From: Amphiduros pacificus
Taxonomy: Eukaryota > Annelida > Polychaeta > Phyllodocida > Hesionidae
Direction: 5' to 3'
Assembly (NCBI GenBank): GCA_949316495.1
Contig: OX439004.1
Location: 14,420,536 to 14,484,535, forward strand
Length of the DNA: 64,000 bases
Each line of letters opens with the position of its first letter. The first letter of the stretch is position 1. Under the pieces are notes generated by a model. That model searched no databases and was not told where the DNA came from. It saw only the letters and a list, made by a program, of their open reading frames with translations. Below, piece by piece: positions 34,019 to 44,760 of the stretch. The translations under genes and the position numbers were made by a program.

Positions 34019-34134
34019 CCTGGACCAAAATGTCTAAGTCCCAAAAACTGTTGTCAGGACCAAAATGTCTAAGTGTCAAAAATTGTTGTCCGGACCAAAA
34101 TGTCTAAGTCCCAAAAAACTGTTGTCAAAGTTTA
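34019..34134. repeat. Three copies of a ~37-bp repeat
   Basis: GGACCAAAATGTCTAAGT followed by CCCAAAAACTGTTGTC, in three adjacent copies with few differences. Confidence 0.85.
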
Positions 34135-34267
34135 ATACTCTCAGAACATAACTTTTGAATGTCTTGATTCACACAAACATACAGCCGACTTGAAGGCACA
34201 AGAAAAAGTAAAATCGGGAAAGTAATGCTTCTGAAAAGTTACAGAATGCAAAACCAAGTTTTATTAG

Positions 34268-35262
34268 AACAAGTGCCTTCGGCTGGGAAGTGATGCTGTC
34301 CCTCACTGTTGTCGCTATCCATCACTTGTGCAGCTGTCTCTCAATTGTGCAGCTATCTCTCACCTATGCAGCCATCCCTCAACTATACAGCTATCTCTCA
34401 CATGTGCAGCTGTCTCTCCCTTCTGCAACTACCATGTGTGCAGCTGTCATTGAGTTGTGCAGTTGTCTCTCACTGTTGTAACTATCTCTCACCATGTGCA
34501 GCTATCTCTCAAACTGTGCAGCTATCTCTCCCCATGTGCAGCTATCTCACCATGTGCAGCTATCTCTCCCCATGTGTAGCTATCTCTCAAACTGTGCAGC
34601 TATCTCTAACCATGTGCAGCTGTCTCTCCCCATGTGCAACTATTTCTCACCATGTGCAGCTATCTCTTACCATGTGCAGCTATCTCTCACCATGTGCAGC
34701 TGTCTCTCCCCATGTGCAGCTATCTCACCATGTGCAGCTATCTCTCCCCATGTGTAGCTATCTCTCAAACTGTGCAGCTATCTCTCAAACTGTGCAGCTA
34801 TCTCTCAACATGTGCAGCTGTCTCTCACCATGTGCAGCTGTGTCTCCCCATGTGCAGCTATCTCTTACCATGTGCAGCTATCTCTCACCATGTGCAGCTA
34901 TCTCTCACCATGTGCAGCTATCTCTCACCATGTGCAGCTATCTCTCACCATGTGCAGCTGTCTCTCCCCATGTGCAGCTATCTCTCACCATGTGCAGCTA
35001 TCTCTCCCCATGTGTAGCTATCTCTCAAACTGTGCAGCTATCTCTCAAACTGTGCAGCTATCTCTCACCATGTGCAGCTGTCTCTCCCCATGTGCAGCTG
35101 TGTCTCCCCATGTGCAGCTATCTCTTACCATGTGCAGCTATCTCTCACCATGTGCAGCTATCTCACCATGTGCAGCTATCTTTCACCATGTGCAGCTATC
35201 TCTCACCATGTGCAGCTGTCTCTCAACCTGTGCAGGTAGAGGTATTTCTCACTGTGTGCAGC
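34268..35262. repeat. 20-bp minisatellite array A1
   Basis: About 45 copies of a 20-bp unit (CACCATGTGCAGCTATCTCT and variants CCCC-, AAACTG-, -CAGCTG-) in about 1 kb. It opens with ACAAGTGCCTTCGGCTGGGA, shared with array A2 at 42138. Degenerate copies lie at the left and homogeneous ones in the middle. Long repeat ORFs on the plus strand come from the unit having no stop in any phase. Confidence 0.95.
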
Positions 35263-35620
35263 TGATAGTGTTGTTCGCATTTGCCCCTTTGTACAAAACC
35301 TCACAGATTCAATAACTAGGTCAAGAATTAGGTCAAATTCCCGATGGTTAAAAACAAAGCTCTAATACAGAAATAAGGGCAATTTGTGGGTAAAATTTCA
35401 TACGTGACATGATTCTGACAAAAAATAACTGAAATCTACTCGATTACAAATATACATATTAGGCAAAACATCGCATAGACTTGCAAAATAAAACTGAAGT
35501 GGAGACTTGTCTAGTGTCCACCAGAGGGCAACGTAAAAATGCAACATCGAGATCACACGCTCTTATCAGTGGCGAATTTTACTGCAGCCAATACTTCACA
35601 CAGCAACTTTTTTTTTTTTT
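35263..35620. other. Intergenic stretch with a CTCF-like motif
   Basis: No gene. CCACCAGAGGGCAA lies at 35518-35531, and a poly-T run (35608-35620) abuts the inverted-repeat element that follows. Confidence 0.5.
35518..35531 (+). promoter_or_regulatory. CTCF-like core motif
   Basis: CCACCAGAGGGCAA matches the bilaterian CTCF core CCASYAGRKGGCR. One motif can arise by chance, so occupancy is not implied. It sits between the satellite arrays and a transposon-like element. Confidence 0.35.
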
Positions 35621-35621
35621 G

Positions 35622-35695
35622 TAACACGGATGGTTCCTTTTTTGCTAACCATTGCCGACAGGCAATGGTTGTCAAAAAAGGAACTATCTGTGTTA
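35622..35695. repeat. Terminal hairpin, 35-bp arms
   Basis: The left arm begins TAACACGGATGGTTCC and the right arm ends GGAACTATCTGTGTTA. The arms pair at 31 of 35 positions around GACA. Confidence 0.85.
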
Positions 35696-35776
35696 TTCTG
35701 TGATCGGTATGATCATGGGAAATGAGGAGTCATTTCCTGTCGGAGGTAAATCGGTTTTTTCTGTGGTCAATATTAT

Positions 35777-35911
35777 AACAAAACATACCGAGTCGGGAAG
35801 CTGGGTGAGCGGATTCAGTGAGTTGGTGATTGCGGACGGATACCCTGAGCCGAAGGCGAAGGGTATCCGTCCGCCATCACCAACGAACTGACCGACGAGG
35901 TATGTTTTGTT
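35777..35911. repeat. 135-bp palindrome with nested inverted repeats
   Basis: The outer arms AACAAAACATACC / GGTATGTTTTGTT pair perfectly. The inner arms GGTGATTGCGGACGGATACC / GGTATCCGTCCGCCATCACC pair with one mismatch. The left half recurs at 36275-36361. Confidence 0.85.
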
Positions 35912-36274
35912 TTTATACCTCAGACAACTACTGTATTTTTTAAAAATGATACATGAAACAAGATATTTATCGTTACAAACATTTGTAAACAAAGCGCACC
36001 TCATTTGACCCCGTCACGTGACCCGAAAATGGTGCGTACAGCCATAGACTGGTTGCCGCCATCTGTGTATATACACGATGTTCTTGACACTCGATGGGGA
36101 ACCAGTCCAAAGATGGCTAATCAATACTTTACAAATAATCGGCATGCTCGTATTCATTCGAAATCGCATCAATACGCGCATCACTGAGGTATAATGTTCA
36201 AGGAACCGACGCCACTGTGGAGTGTTCTGTGTGCATGCAAGATTCCAATTTACGCATGCGGCCGAGCATATGAA

Positions 36275-36361
36275 TACTATAACAAAACATACCGAGTCGG
36301 GAAGCTGGGTGAGCGGATTCAGTGAGTTGGTGATTGCGGAAGGATACCCTGAGCCGAAGGT
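36275..36361. repeat. Half-copy of the 135-bp palindrome
   Basis: Nearly identical to 35775-35858 (AACAAAACATACCGAGTCGG ... CTGAGCCGAAGG) and lacks the right arm. Confidence 0.85.
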
Positions 36362-36854
36362 GCATGATGTGAAAGCAGAACGTTCAAAACAATGTCATCG
36401 TCTTCGTCCATCGTTGCATATAATTATCCTTTAAATTGTTTGGAAATGCTTCCCAATAGCAAGAACAAGGAATTTTCAGTAAGTTTAATTCAAATTTGGT
36501 GTAAATCGGACAATTAGAAAAGAAATGATATGCAAATGTCTGATCGATGACTTGCGATATCGCCTGAGCGATAATAGAGCAACTTATGTAATCGGGCCTG
36601 AAAAGGCACATCTTTGCATACAGTTGCTCTAAAAAATCGTTCAATAACCAAATTAAATGTTTTTAAAAGATGAATAAAAATAATTTCAACTACTTCACCA
36701 CTTTGCAATGATTGTTTGTGTTTAAATGTACTTATCTTGTTGTTTATTTTAATTTTTGTTTTGTTTGTTGTAATTTTTGTTTTGTTTGTTGTAATTTTTG
36801 TTTTGTTTATTGTAATTTTTGTTTTGTTTGTTATTTTTTTCCCATCCGTGTTAC

Positions 36855-37393
36855 ATGTGGATCACCACTTTTTCTTGTTTATAGTGATCATTGTTTGTTG
36901 AGGTTTAGGGTGCGGGGGGGCCCTTGGGACAAATTGTTCAATGTTCCTTTGTACGCATTTGAAGATGGTTTCGAGGACAGGGTCTCTAGAGGTGGATTTT
37001 GGTTCCCATGTGCTTTTTAGCTTAAACTTAGATGGGAGATCTGAGATGGTTGGGGCAGTTGTGGGAATGATTGGGTTGTTTGTAAGAGCAAAATGAGTGC
37101 TTGGTTGGGTTTGTTAGGGTTGGGTTTATTAGCAAGTTGTCAACTTTGCTTTTCACATCAATGAAGAAAGGACAGTTGATCCCTGGGCATATTTTTACTT
37201 TTCAGAAAGATTGTTTTGTTTTTATCTGAGAGTGGAAAGGACTTAAAAATCTCCAAAATAAGATGAATATGCTGCAGTTGGATTAGTGTATTAGTGTATA
37301 TTTTTTCAGCAAGTATGAGAATAAGATTTTTTGATTGGAGAGGACTTTGCAAACGGAAGACAAAAAATATCAAGATGATAACTTACCACCCAT
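36855..37393. other. Intergenic DNA, nothing recognised
   Basis: T/G-rich; one G8-like run near 36914. No homologous motif. Confidence 0.4.
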
Positions 37394-37790
37394 CTAAAAA
37401 AAGAACTGTTTTGTCTTTTCCATATCTCGAAACTTGATGAATCTTAGTGCCAGCTCACAGAGTGCTTCAGTCACACAATGGACACATCCACTGACTGATG
37501 AGGTGTTTAATGGCCTCAGACATCTTGCAACCACCCGGTAGAAAGTGTCACTACCGTACCAGGTATGTGCCACACAGATTTGGAATAGGGGTAGCAAAGG
37601 CTTTGATCTTTATGATGGCCGAATCAGTTGAGCATACAAAAGCTGTGTGATGAAAATAAGTCTTTCTACTAAAACGATCATCAGTGAATATTTCTTCATC
37701 AGTGCATCCCACATGAGGGTTTGAACAGTCTATCAAAACCCTCTCCACTCTCTCATTTTGCCGGCGAGGTAGTTTTTCATGAATTTCCAT
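37394..37790 (-). pseudogene. Unrecognised coding remnant in two frames
   Basis: The minus strand first encodes a 79-residue stretch with ERVLIDCSNPHVGCTDEEIF and FVCSTDSAIIKIKAFATP. In another frame a 67-residue stretch follows with TWYGSDTFYRVVARCLRP and CVHCVTEALCELALRFIKF. The two overlap near 37551-37600. The cysteine-rich, non-repetitive text looks protein-like, but the frame change, lack of a clear start and lack of known homologue leave the origin open (old gene, transposase piece or chance). Confidence 0.25.
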
Positions 37791-37954
37791 GAATTTGAAT
37801 TCATTGAAACAGTGCTCTTTACAAATAATCCAGCCATGTGAAGTAGACCATGACTTGCTTTATTAGTTGTTGGCTACTTTTTATTGATTATCAAATTCTT
37901 CAATTAAATACTAGACAAAAACATGTTAATGTTTTCATAGAGAGGAAATTATGT

Positions 37955-39230
37955 GATCACGTATGCCCGGGTTCCCGATCACTTGCGCCCGGGTGCTGTC
38001 CGGTTTCCGATCACGTGTGTCCGGGTTCTCAATCACGTGCGTCTGGGTTTCCGATCACGTGCACCCGGGTGCTGTCCAGTTCCCGATCACGTGCACCCTG
38101 GTTTCCGATCATGTGCTGTCCGGGTGCTGTCTCATCCCAAAACGGGTGTGCTCGAATTTTATCTCCATTGTCTCCTTCCCCAGCTGGGTGTGCCCGGTTC
38201 CTGATCATGTGCACCCGGGTGCTGTCCGGTTTCCGATCACGTGCATCCAGGTTCCCGATCACGTGCACCAGGGTGCTGTTCATTTCCCTTTTACGTGTGC
38301 CCGGGTGCTGTCCGGTTTTCTATCACGTGCACCCGGGTGCTGTCTGATTCCCAATCACCTTCACCCAGGGTGCTGTCCGGAAACCAATCACGTATGCCCA
38401 GGTGCTGTCCACTTTCCGCTCACGTATGCCCGGATTCCCGATCACCTGCTGTCCGGTTTCCGATCAACTGCACCCAGGTGCTGTCCGGTTCCCGATCATG
38501 TGCGCCTGGTTTCCGATCGCACGGGTGCTGTCCACTTCCTGTCCTTTCACGTTTCCATTCTCTCCTCTTTCCACTTCCTGTTCTTTCATGTCTCCATCCT
38601 CTGCTCTGCTTCTCCGTTTGCCTCTTGTCCATCCTGGTTCTCGTTCGCGTATGTCCCGGCGTTGTCCACTTCCAGTTTCCGATCATGTCCACCCCCGGGT
38701 TTCCGATCACATACGCCCGGGTTCGCAATCACGTGCGTCTGGGTTTCCAATCATGTGCACCCGGCTGCTGTCATGTGCACCCTGATTTCCGATCATGTGC
38801 ACCCGGGTTTCTGATCACGTGTGCCCGGGTTCCTGATCACCTGCTGTCCGGTTTCCGATCAACTGCACCCAGGTGCTGTCCGGTTCCCGATCACGTGCCC
38901 CTGGCTTCTGATCATGTGCGCCCGGGTTTCCAATCACGTGTGCCCGGGTTCCCGATCACCTGCTGTCACGTGTGCCCGGGTTCCCGATCACCTGCTGTCA
39001 CGTGTGCCCGGGTTCCCGATCACCTGCTGTCACGTGTGCCCGGGTTCCCGATCACCTGCTGTCGGGATTCCGATCAACTGCACCCAGGTGCTGTCCGGTT
39101 CCCGGTCACGTGCGCCTGGTTTCCGATCAAGTGCACCCGGGTGCTGTCCGGTTTACGATCAACTGCACCCGGGTGCTGTCCGGTTCCCGATCACGTGCGC
39201 TTGGTTTCCGATCATGTTCGCCCGGGTGCT
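37955..39230. repeat. GC-rich E-box minisatellite array B1 (21/32-bp units)
   Basis: The core unit is CCCGGGTTTCCGATCACGTGC-like (21 bp), often extended by GGTGCTGTCC. A conserved spacer with CCACTTCCTGTCCTTTCACG and a pyrimidine-rich run occurs at 38531-38640 and again just after 39230. Repeat-born ORFs exist on both strands. The local GC content is far above the surroundings. Confidence 0.9.
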
Positions 39231-39925
39231 GTCGACATCCTGTCCTTTCACGTTTCCATTCTCTCCTCTTTCCACTTCCTGTTCTTTCATGTCTCCATCC
39301 TCTGCTCTGCTTCTCTGTTTTCCTCTTGTCCATCCTGGTTCTCGATCGCATGCGTCCCAGTGCTGTCCACTTCCTGTCCTTTCACGTCTCCATTCTCTCC
39401 TCTGTATTCTTCGTGTTCTTTCTGTCCTCCTATCCATCTTGATTTATTCTCATTGCAGACATTTCATCTTTGATGCCATTACTCATCCCTGCCAATCTCC
39501 TAATCCCTGCAGCCTCCTAATCCCTGCAGCCCCCTAATCCCTCTATCTCATGACTTATTCTAATCTTTGAAATGTTATGAAATATTTGAATATGAATTTT
39601 TTGTACCCAGCAGGGTTTGAACCCTGAACCCTATAATCCTGCTTCTATTAACAAATCCAACACTCTACCCACTGAGCTATCTTGGCTGCCTGATTTGAAA
39701 GATGAAAAGAGGTGTTATATATGAGGCATTCAATAATCCACCTGTGACCCCCAAGTGGGGGAGATTAAAAATGTGAGCTGGCCACTGGCTGAGAACACTT
39801 GTTTACTGAGATTAGTGAAGTGTGTGGTCATTTTCACATGTCTTAAAATAGTTTGGCCAAATCACCATATTTGTAATCTGATCACTATGACAACACATAA
39901 TATTGCTTTCAATTCATGGTTTTAT
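39231..39925. repeat. Satellite spacer plus block D1 with tRNA-like SINE head
   Basis: A pyrimidine-rich spacer (39231-39440) is followed by CTAATCCCTGCAGC short tandems and then a minus-strand tRNA-like sequence at 39603-39690 (GATAGCTCAGTGGGTAGAGT A box, GGGTTCAAACCC B box). A 230-bp segment containing GTGAGCTGGCCACTGGCTGA follows. Repeated 1,480 bp further right as D2. Confidence 0.85.
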
Positions 39926-39929
39926 TTTA

Positions 39930-40720
39930 CGTGCGCCCGGGTGCTGTCTGATTCCCAATCACCTTCACCCAGGTGCTGTCCGGTACCCAATCATGTGCGC
40001 CTGGGTGCTGTCCGGTAACCAATCACGTATGCCCGGATTCCCGATTACTTGCGCCCTGGTGCTGTCCGGTTTCCGATCATGTGCACCCGGGTGCTGTCCA
40101 GTTCCCGATCATGTGCACCCTGGTTTCCGATCACGTGCACCCAGGTTTCCAATCACTTGTCCCCGGGTTCCCGATCACCTGCTGTCCGGTTTCCGATCAA
40201 CTGCACCCAGGTGCTGTCCGGTTCCTAATCACGTGCGTTTGGTTTCCGATCACGTGCACCCGGGTGCTGTCCGGTTTCCGATCATGTGCACCTGGCTGCT
40301 GTCCAGTTCCCGATCATGTGCACCCTGGTTTCCGATCATTTGCACCCGGGTGCTGTCCAGTTTCCGATCATGTGCAACCGGCTGCTGTCCAGTTCCCAAT
40401 CACGTGCACCCTGGTTTCCGATCATGTGCACCCGGGTTTCTGATCACTTGTGCCCGGGTTGCCGATCACCTGCTGTCCGGTTTCCGATCAACTGCACCCA
40501 GGTGCTGTCCGGTTCCCGATCACGTGCGCCTGGTTTCTGATCATGTGCGCCCGGGTTTCCGATCACGTGTGCCCGGGTTCCCGATCACCTGCTGTCACGT
40601 GTGCCCGGGTTCCCGATCACCTGCTGTCCGGATTCCGATCAAGTGCACCCGGGTGCTGTCCGGTTCCCGATCACGTGCGCCTGGTTTCCGATCATGTGCG
40701 CCCGGGTGCTGTCCACTTCC
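39930..40720. repeat. E-box minisatellite array B2
   Basis: Second array of the 21/32-bp units, joined directly to block D1 on its left (TTTTATTTTACGTGCGCCCG). Confidence 0.9.
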
Positions 40721-41590
40721 TGTCCTTTCACGTTTCCATTCTCTCCTCTTTCCACTTCCTGTTCTTTCATGTCTCCATCCTCTTTCCTGCTTCTCGGTTT
40801 GCCTCTTGTCCATCTTGGTTGGCGATAACGTGCGTCCCAGTGCTGTCCACTTCCTGTCCTTTCACGTCTCCATTCTCTCCTCTGTATTCTACGTGTTCTT
40901 TCTGTCCTCCTATCCATCTTGATTTATTCTCATTGCAGACATTTCATCTTTGATGCCATTACTCATCCCTGCCAATCTCCTAATCCCTGCAGCCTCCTAA
41001 TCCCTGCAGCCTCCTAATCCCTCTATCTCATGACTTATTCTAATCTTTGAAATGTTATGAAATATTTGAATATGAATTTTTTGTACCCAGCAGTGTTTGA
41101 ACCCTGAACCCTATAATCCTGCTTCTATTAACAAATCCAACACTCTACCCACTGAGCAATCTTGGCTGCCTGATTTGAATGATGAAAAGAGGTGTTATAT
41201 ATAAGGCATTCAATAATCCACCTGTGACCCCCAAGTGGGGGAGATTAAAAATGTGAGCTGGCCACTGGCTGAGAACACTTGTTTACTGAGATTAGTGAAG
41301 TGTGTGGTCATTTTCACATGTCTTAAAATAGTTTGGCCAAATCACCATATTTGTAATCTGACCACTATTAAAACACATAATATTGCTTTCAATTCATGGT
41401 TTTATTTGACAGCAAAAAATGATTTGCAATATTTGATATGATTATTTCAATATGAAAATTCTAATTCTGTATCAATAATATTGATTAAACAGTGAAATGT
41501 CAACAAACATGCAATAAACTATTTGACATTATTCTTTTTGCCAAAAGGATTTTTTATTGGACAATAAGTAAAAAATCTATATCATTGATA
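40721..41590. repeat. Satellite spacer plus block D2
   Basis: Near-identical to 39231-39925 at a shift of 1,480 bp, including the tRNA-like head at 41083-41170. It extends beyond D1 through TTTGACAGCAAAAAATGATT and the AAAAGGATTTTTTATTGGAC segment. Confidence 0.85.
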
Positions 41591-41660
41591 TCGATAAAAC
41601 AGTGAAAAACAGTAAAATATCAACAAAACATGCTATAAAATATTTGAAAATAAAATTTTT

Positions 41661-42137
41661 GTTCCACCCAGAAGGGTTTGAACACTGTACATAATCACCC
41701 TTCTATTGACCTGATCCAACAGCCTACCCACTGAGCTATCTTGGCTGCCTGATTTGAAAGATGAAAAGAGGTGTTATATATGAGGCATTCAATAATCCAC
41801 CTGTGACCCCCAAGTGGGGGAGATTAAAAATGTGAGCTGGCCACCGGCTGAGAACATTTGTTTACTGAGATCATTGAAGTGTGTGGACATTTTCACGTCT
41901 TAAAATAGTTTGGCCAAATCACCATATTTGTAATCTGATCACTATGGCAACACATAATATTGCTTTCAATTCATGGTTTTATTTGACAGCAAAAAATGAT
42001 TTGCAATATTTGATATGATTATTTCAATATGAAAATTCTAATTCTTTACAATAATATTGATTAAACAGTGAAATATCAACAAACATGCAATAAACTATTT
42101 GACATTATTCTTTTTGCCAAAAGGATTTTTTATTGGA
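41661..42137. repeat. Block D3, older copy
   Basis: Shares the minus-strand tRNA-like head (41661-41750, more diverged) and the whole D2 right part, 579 bp after D2 and without an intervening array B. It runs straight into array A2 at ATTGGACACAAGTGCC. Confidence 0.85.
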
Positions 42138-42503
42138 CACAAGTGCCTTCGGCTGGGAAGTGATGCTGTCCCTCACTGTTGTAGCTATAACTTACCTGTG
42201 CAGCTGTCTCTCAATTGTGCAGCTATCTCTCACATATGCAGCCATCCCTCACCTATACAGCTATCTCTCACATGTGCAGCTGTCTCTCACTTATGCAACT
42301 GCCATGTGTGCAGCTTTCATTCAGTTGTGCAGTTGTCTCTCACTGTTGTAACTATCTCTCACCATGTGCAGCTATATCTCACCATGTGCAGCTATCTCTC
42401 CCCATGTGTAGCTATCTCTCCCCATGTGCAGCTATCTCTCCCCAAGTGCAGCTATCTCTCACCATGTGCAGCTATCTCTCACATGTGCAGCTGTCTCTCA
42501 CTG
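42138..42503. repeat. 20-bp minisatellite array A2
   Basis: Same left boundary and unit as 34268-35262 but only about 17 copies, then an abrupt switch to the E-box units. Confidence 0.9.
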
Positions 42504-43040
42504 CACCCAGGTGCTGTCCGGTTTCCTTATCACGCGTGCCTGATTTCCGATCACGTGCGCCCGGGTGCTGTCCGGTTTCCGATCATGTGCACCTGGGTGC
42601 TGTCCAGTTCCCAATTACGTGCACCCGGGTTCCCGATCACCTGCTGTCCAGATTCCGAACAACTGCACCCAGGTGCTGTCCGGTTTCCGATCATGTGCAC
42701 CCGGGTTTCCGATCACATGTGCCCGGGTTCCCGATCACCTGCTGTCCGGATTCCGATCACGTGCGCCTGGTTTCTGATCACGTTCACCCGGGTGCTGTCC
42801 GGTTCCCGATCACGTGCACCCTGGTTTCCGATCACGTGCACCCTGGTTTCCGATCATGTGCGCCCGGGTGCTGTCCACTTCCTGTCCTTTCACGTTTCCA
42901 TTCTCTCCTCTTTCCACTTCCTGTTCTTTCATGTCTTCATCCTCTGCTCTGCTTCTCCGTTTCCCTCTCTCCATCCTGGTTCTCGATCGCATGCGTCCCA
43001 GTGCTGTCCACTTCCTGTTCTTTCACGTCTCTTTCATCGC
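42504..43040. repeat. E-box minisatellite array B3 plus spacer
   Basis: 21/32-bp units followed by the same pyrimidine-rich spacer (about 42871-42990) as in the other arrays. Confidence 0.9.
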
Positions 43041-43329
43041 CCTTTTATAAAGCATAACTCATAACAACACTCACAACAACGCATCAAGTTTTCAAAATCC
43101 TCAGAATACCTTCATCTGAGAACACTATACAGTACTCAACATGATAAATTGTATCGCCTGATCGGTTTAACTCAACTCTCTACTTGTTTATAATTTTATT
43201 TTGACAACTCGCTCTGAACACTGAACTCCTCACAAACGGCTAATTTTCAATCTAGCGGCCATTCCCGCTCACTTCAATATCAGCCAGCAAACCAATAACA
43301 ATCATAAAGGAATTAGTTAAGAATAATTA

Positions 43330-44640
43330 CAGGCCGGTTTCAAACTTGCCCTATCTCTCAAACTAATTGAAAGAGCTGTTTCCAAACAATTTGTCAATCA
43401 CCTGGTAACAAATAACATCCAAAGCATGTTCCAATCGGCATACAAGGAATTTCATACGACTGAGATTGCATTACTAAGGGTCCAAAATGATATTTTAATG
43501 GACATTGATAAAAAAATGGTAACGTTAGTGTTACTTGACCTCTTTGCAGCCTTTGACACCATTGACCATAAAATATTGTTGAACAGACTTGAAAAGAGAT
43601 GTGGCATCAGGGACAATGCCCTGAAATGTTTCAGGTCATATCTCTTAGATAGAAAACATAGTGTAACCATTGATGGCAAAAGATCAGAAAATATTAATAT
43701 TAAATATGGTGTTCCGAAAGGTTCTGTCCTGGGACCCATTCTGTTCACAACATGAATGGAACCGTTGACTAATATCATTGGAAAATATGGACTATCATCT
43801 ATGCAGATGAAATGCAAATGTATATCACCATAGACCCCAAATCAGCAGAAAAAACAACAAAATCTATAAAAGAAATGGAAGATTGCATAAAGGACATAAC
43901 AGGATTTTTACTTGATAATTAAATAAAGATAAATGATAAAACAGAAATGCTAATTTGTGGTAAAAACTTCCAATGTCCAACAAGGTTAGAGATCTGGGTG
44001 TTATTATGGACCAAGAAGTGACAATGAAAAGTGTTTTTTTCATGTGAAAGATTTATCACAAATCCGAAGTTGCCTGGATGAAAAGACGGCTAACACCCTG
44101 GCTCGTGCTTTTGTTACCTCAACACTGGACTAGATGGACTACCTACTACTAGCTGGACTACCTAAATGTGAACTAGCTAAATTGCAAAAATTACAAACAA
44201 AATGTTGCAGCCAGAGTAGTGGGAAAATTGAAGAAAAGAGATCACATAATGCAAAAATTAATGGAATTACATTGGTTGCCAATAGAAGCTAGAATCGATT
44301 TTAAAATAGCTTTGCTAACATGGAAGATAAATCATGGCTATGCTCCCAGCTATCTATCCCAACTACTCAATCCCAAAGATGGGGCAAGGACATTAAGATT
44401 TAATGAAAATAATGAGTATGTGATCCCCAGGACTCATATGAAAACATGGTGACAGGGCCTTTATGGTCTATGTGCCAAAATTGTGGAATGCCCTGCCCTC
44501 TGAAGTGAAAAACTGCAAAGAAATTGATAATTTCAGAAATAAACTAAAAACTCATCTTTATAGAGAGCATTACATATTTGAGCAGACCTAGTCTGGTATT
44601 GTGCTATACAAATTCTTCTTCTTATTATTAGAACAACCTC
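43330..44640 (+). mobile_element. LINE remnant (Jockey/CR1-type group)
   Basis: Plus strand: FQSAYKEFHTTEIALLRVQN, LVLLDLFAAFDTIDHKILLN and YGVPKGSVLGPILF (reverse transcriptase), then in other frames a YADEMQMYI box, VRDLGVIMD, HWLPIEARIDFKIALLTWK, WNALPSEVKNCKEIDNFRNK and LKTHLYREHYIF. The 3' tail reads GTGCTATACAAATTCTTCTT with an ATT run. Many stops and frame changes; the endonuclease and the 5' part are absent. 43041-43329 and 44641-44760 hold nothing recognised. Confidence 0.8.
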
Positions 44641-44760
44641 CCACATTCAGACCAATTTCGTTTTGATATTTGGAAAATATAACACCTCTACTACTGTAAT
44701 ATGGGTTCCTGATGTGATAATGCCTGTATCACCAAGTTTAATTCAGTACATTTAATGCAA

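Larger units (their letters stand above)
35621..36854. mobile_element. 1.23-kb element with 13-bp terminal inverted repeats, non-coding
   Basis: Starts GTAACACGGATGG and ends CCATCCGTGTTAC, exact complements. Inside are a 74-bp hairpin at the left end, a 135-bp palindrome (35777-35911), a partial second copy of it (36275-36361) and four 21-bp T/G-rich units (about 36750-36835). No transposase-like frame exists. A non-autonomous DNA transposon or a foldback element is likely. No clear target-site duplication is visible. Confidence 0.6.

Noticed and set aside
38241-39473. Open frames of up to 410 codons in the E-box satellite
   Set aside because: They follow the tandem unit on both strands and in several frames; no start context or splice support.
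39603-39690. Functional tRNA gene
   Set aside because: Arms and variable region do not fold as a standard tRNA, and the same head recurs in duplicated blocks with a SINE-like body.
34268-43040. CRISPR-like array
   Set aside because: Units are directly adjacent without spacers and the genome is eukaryotic.
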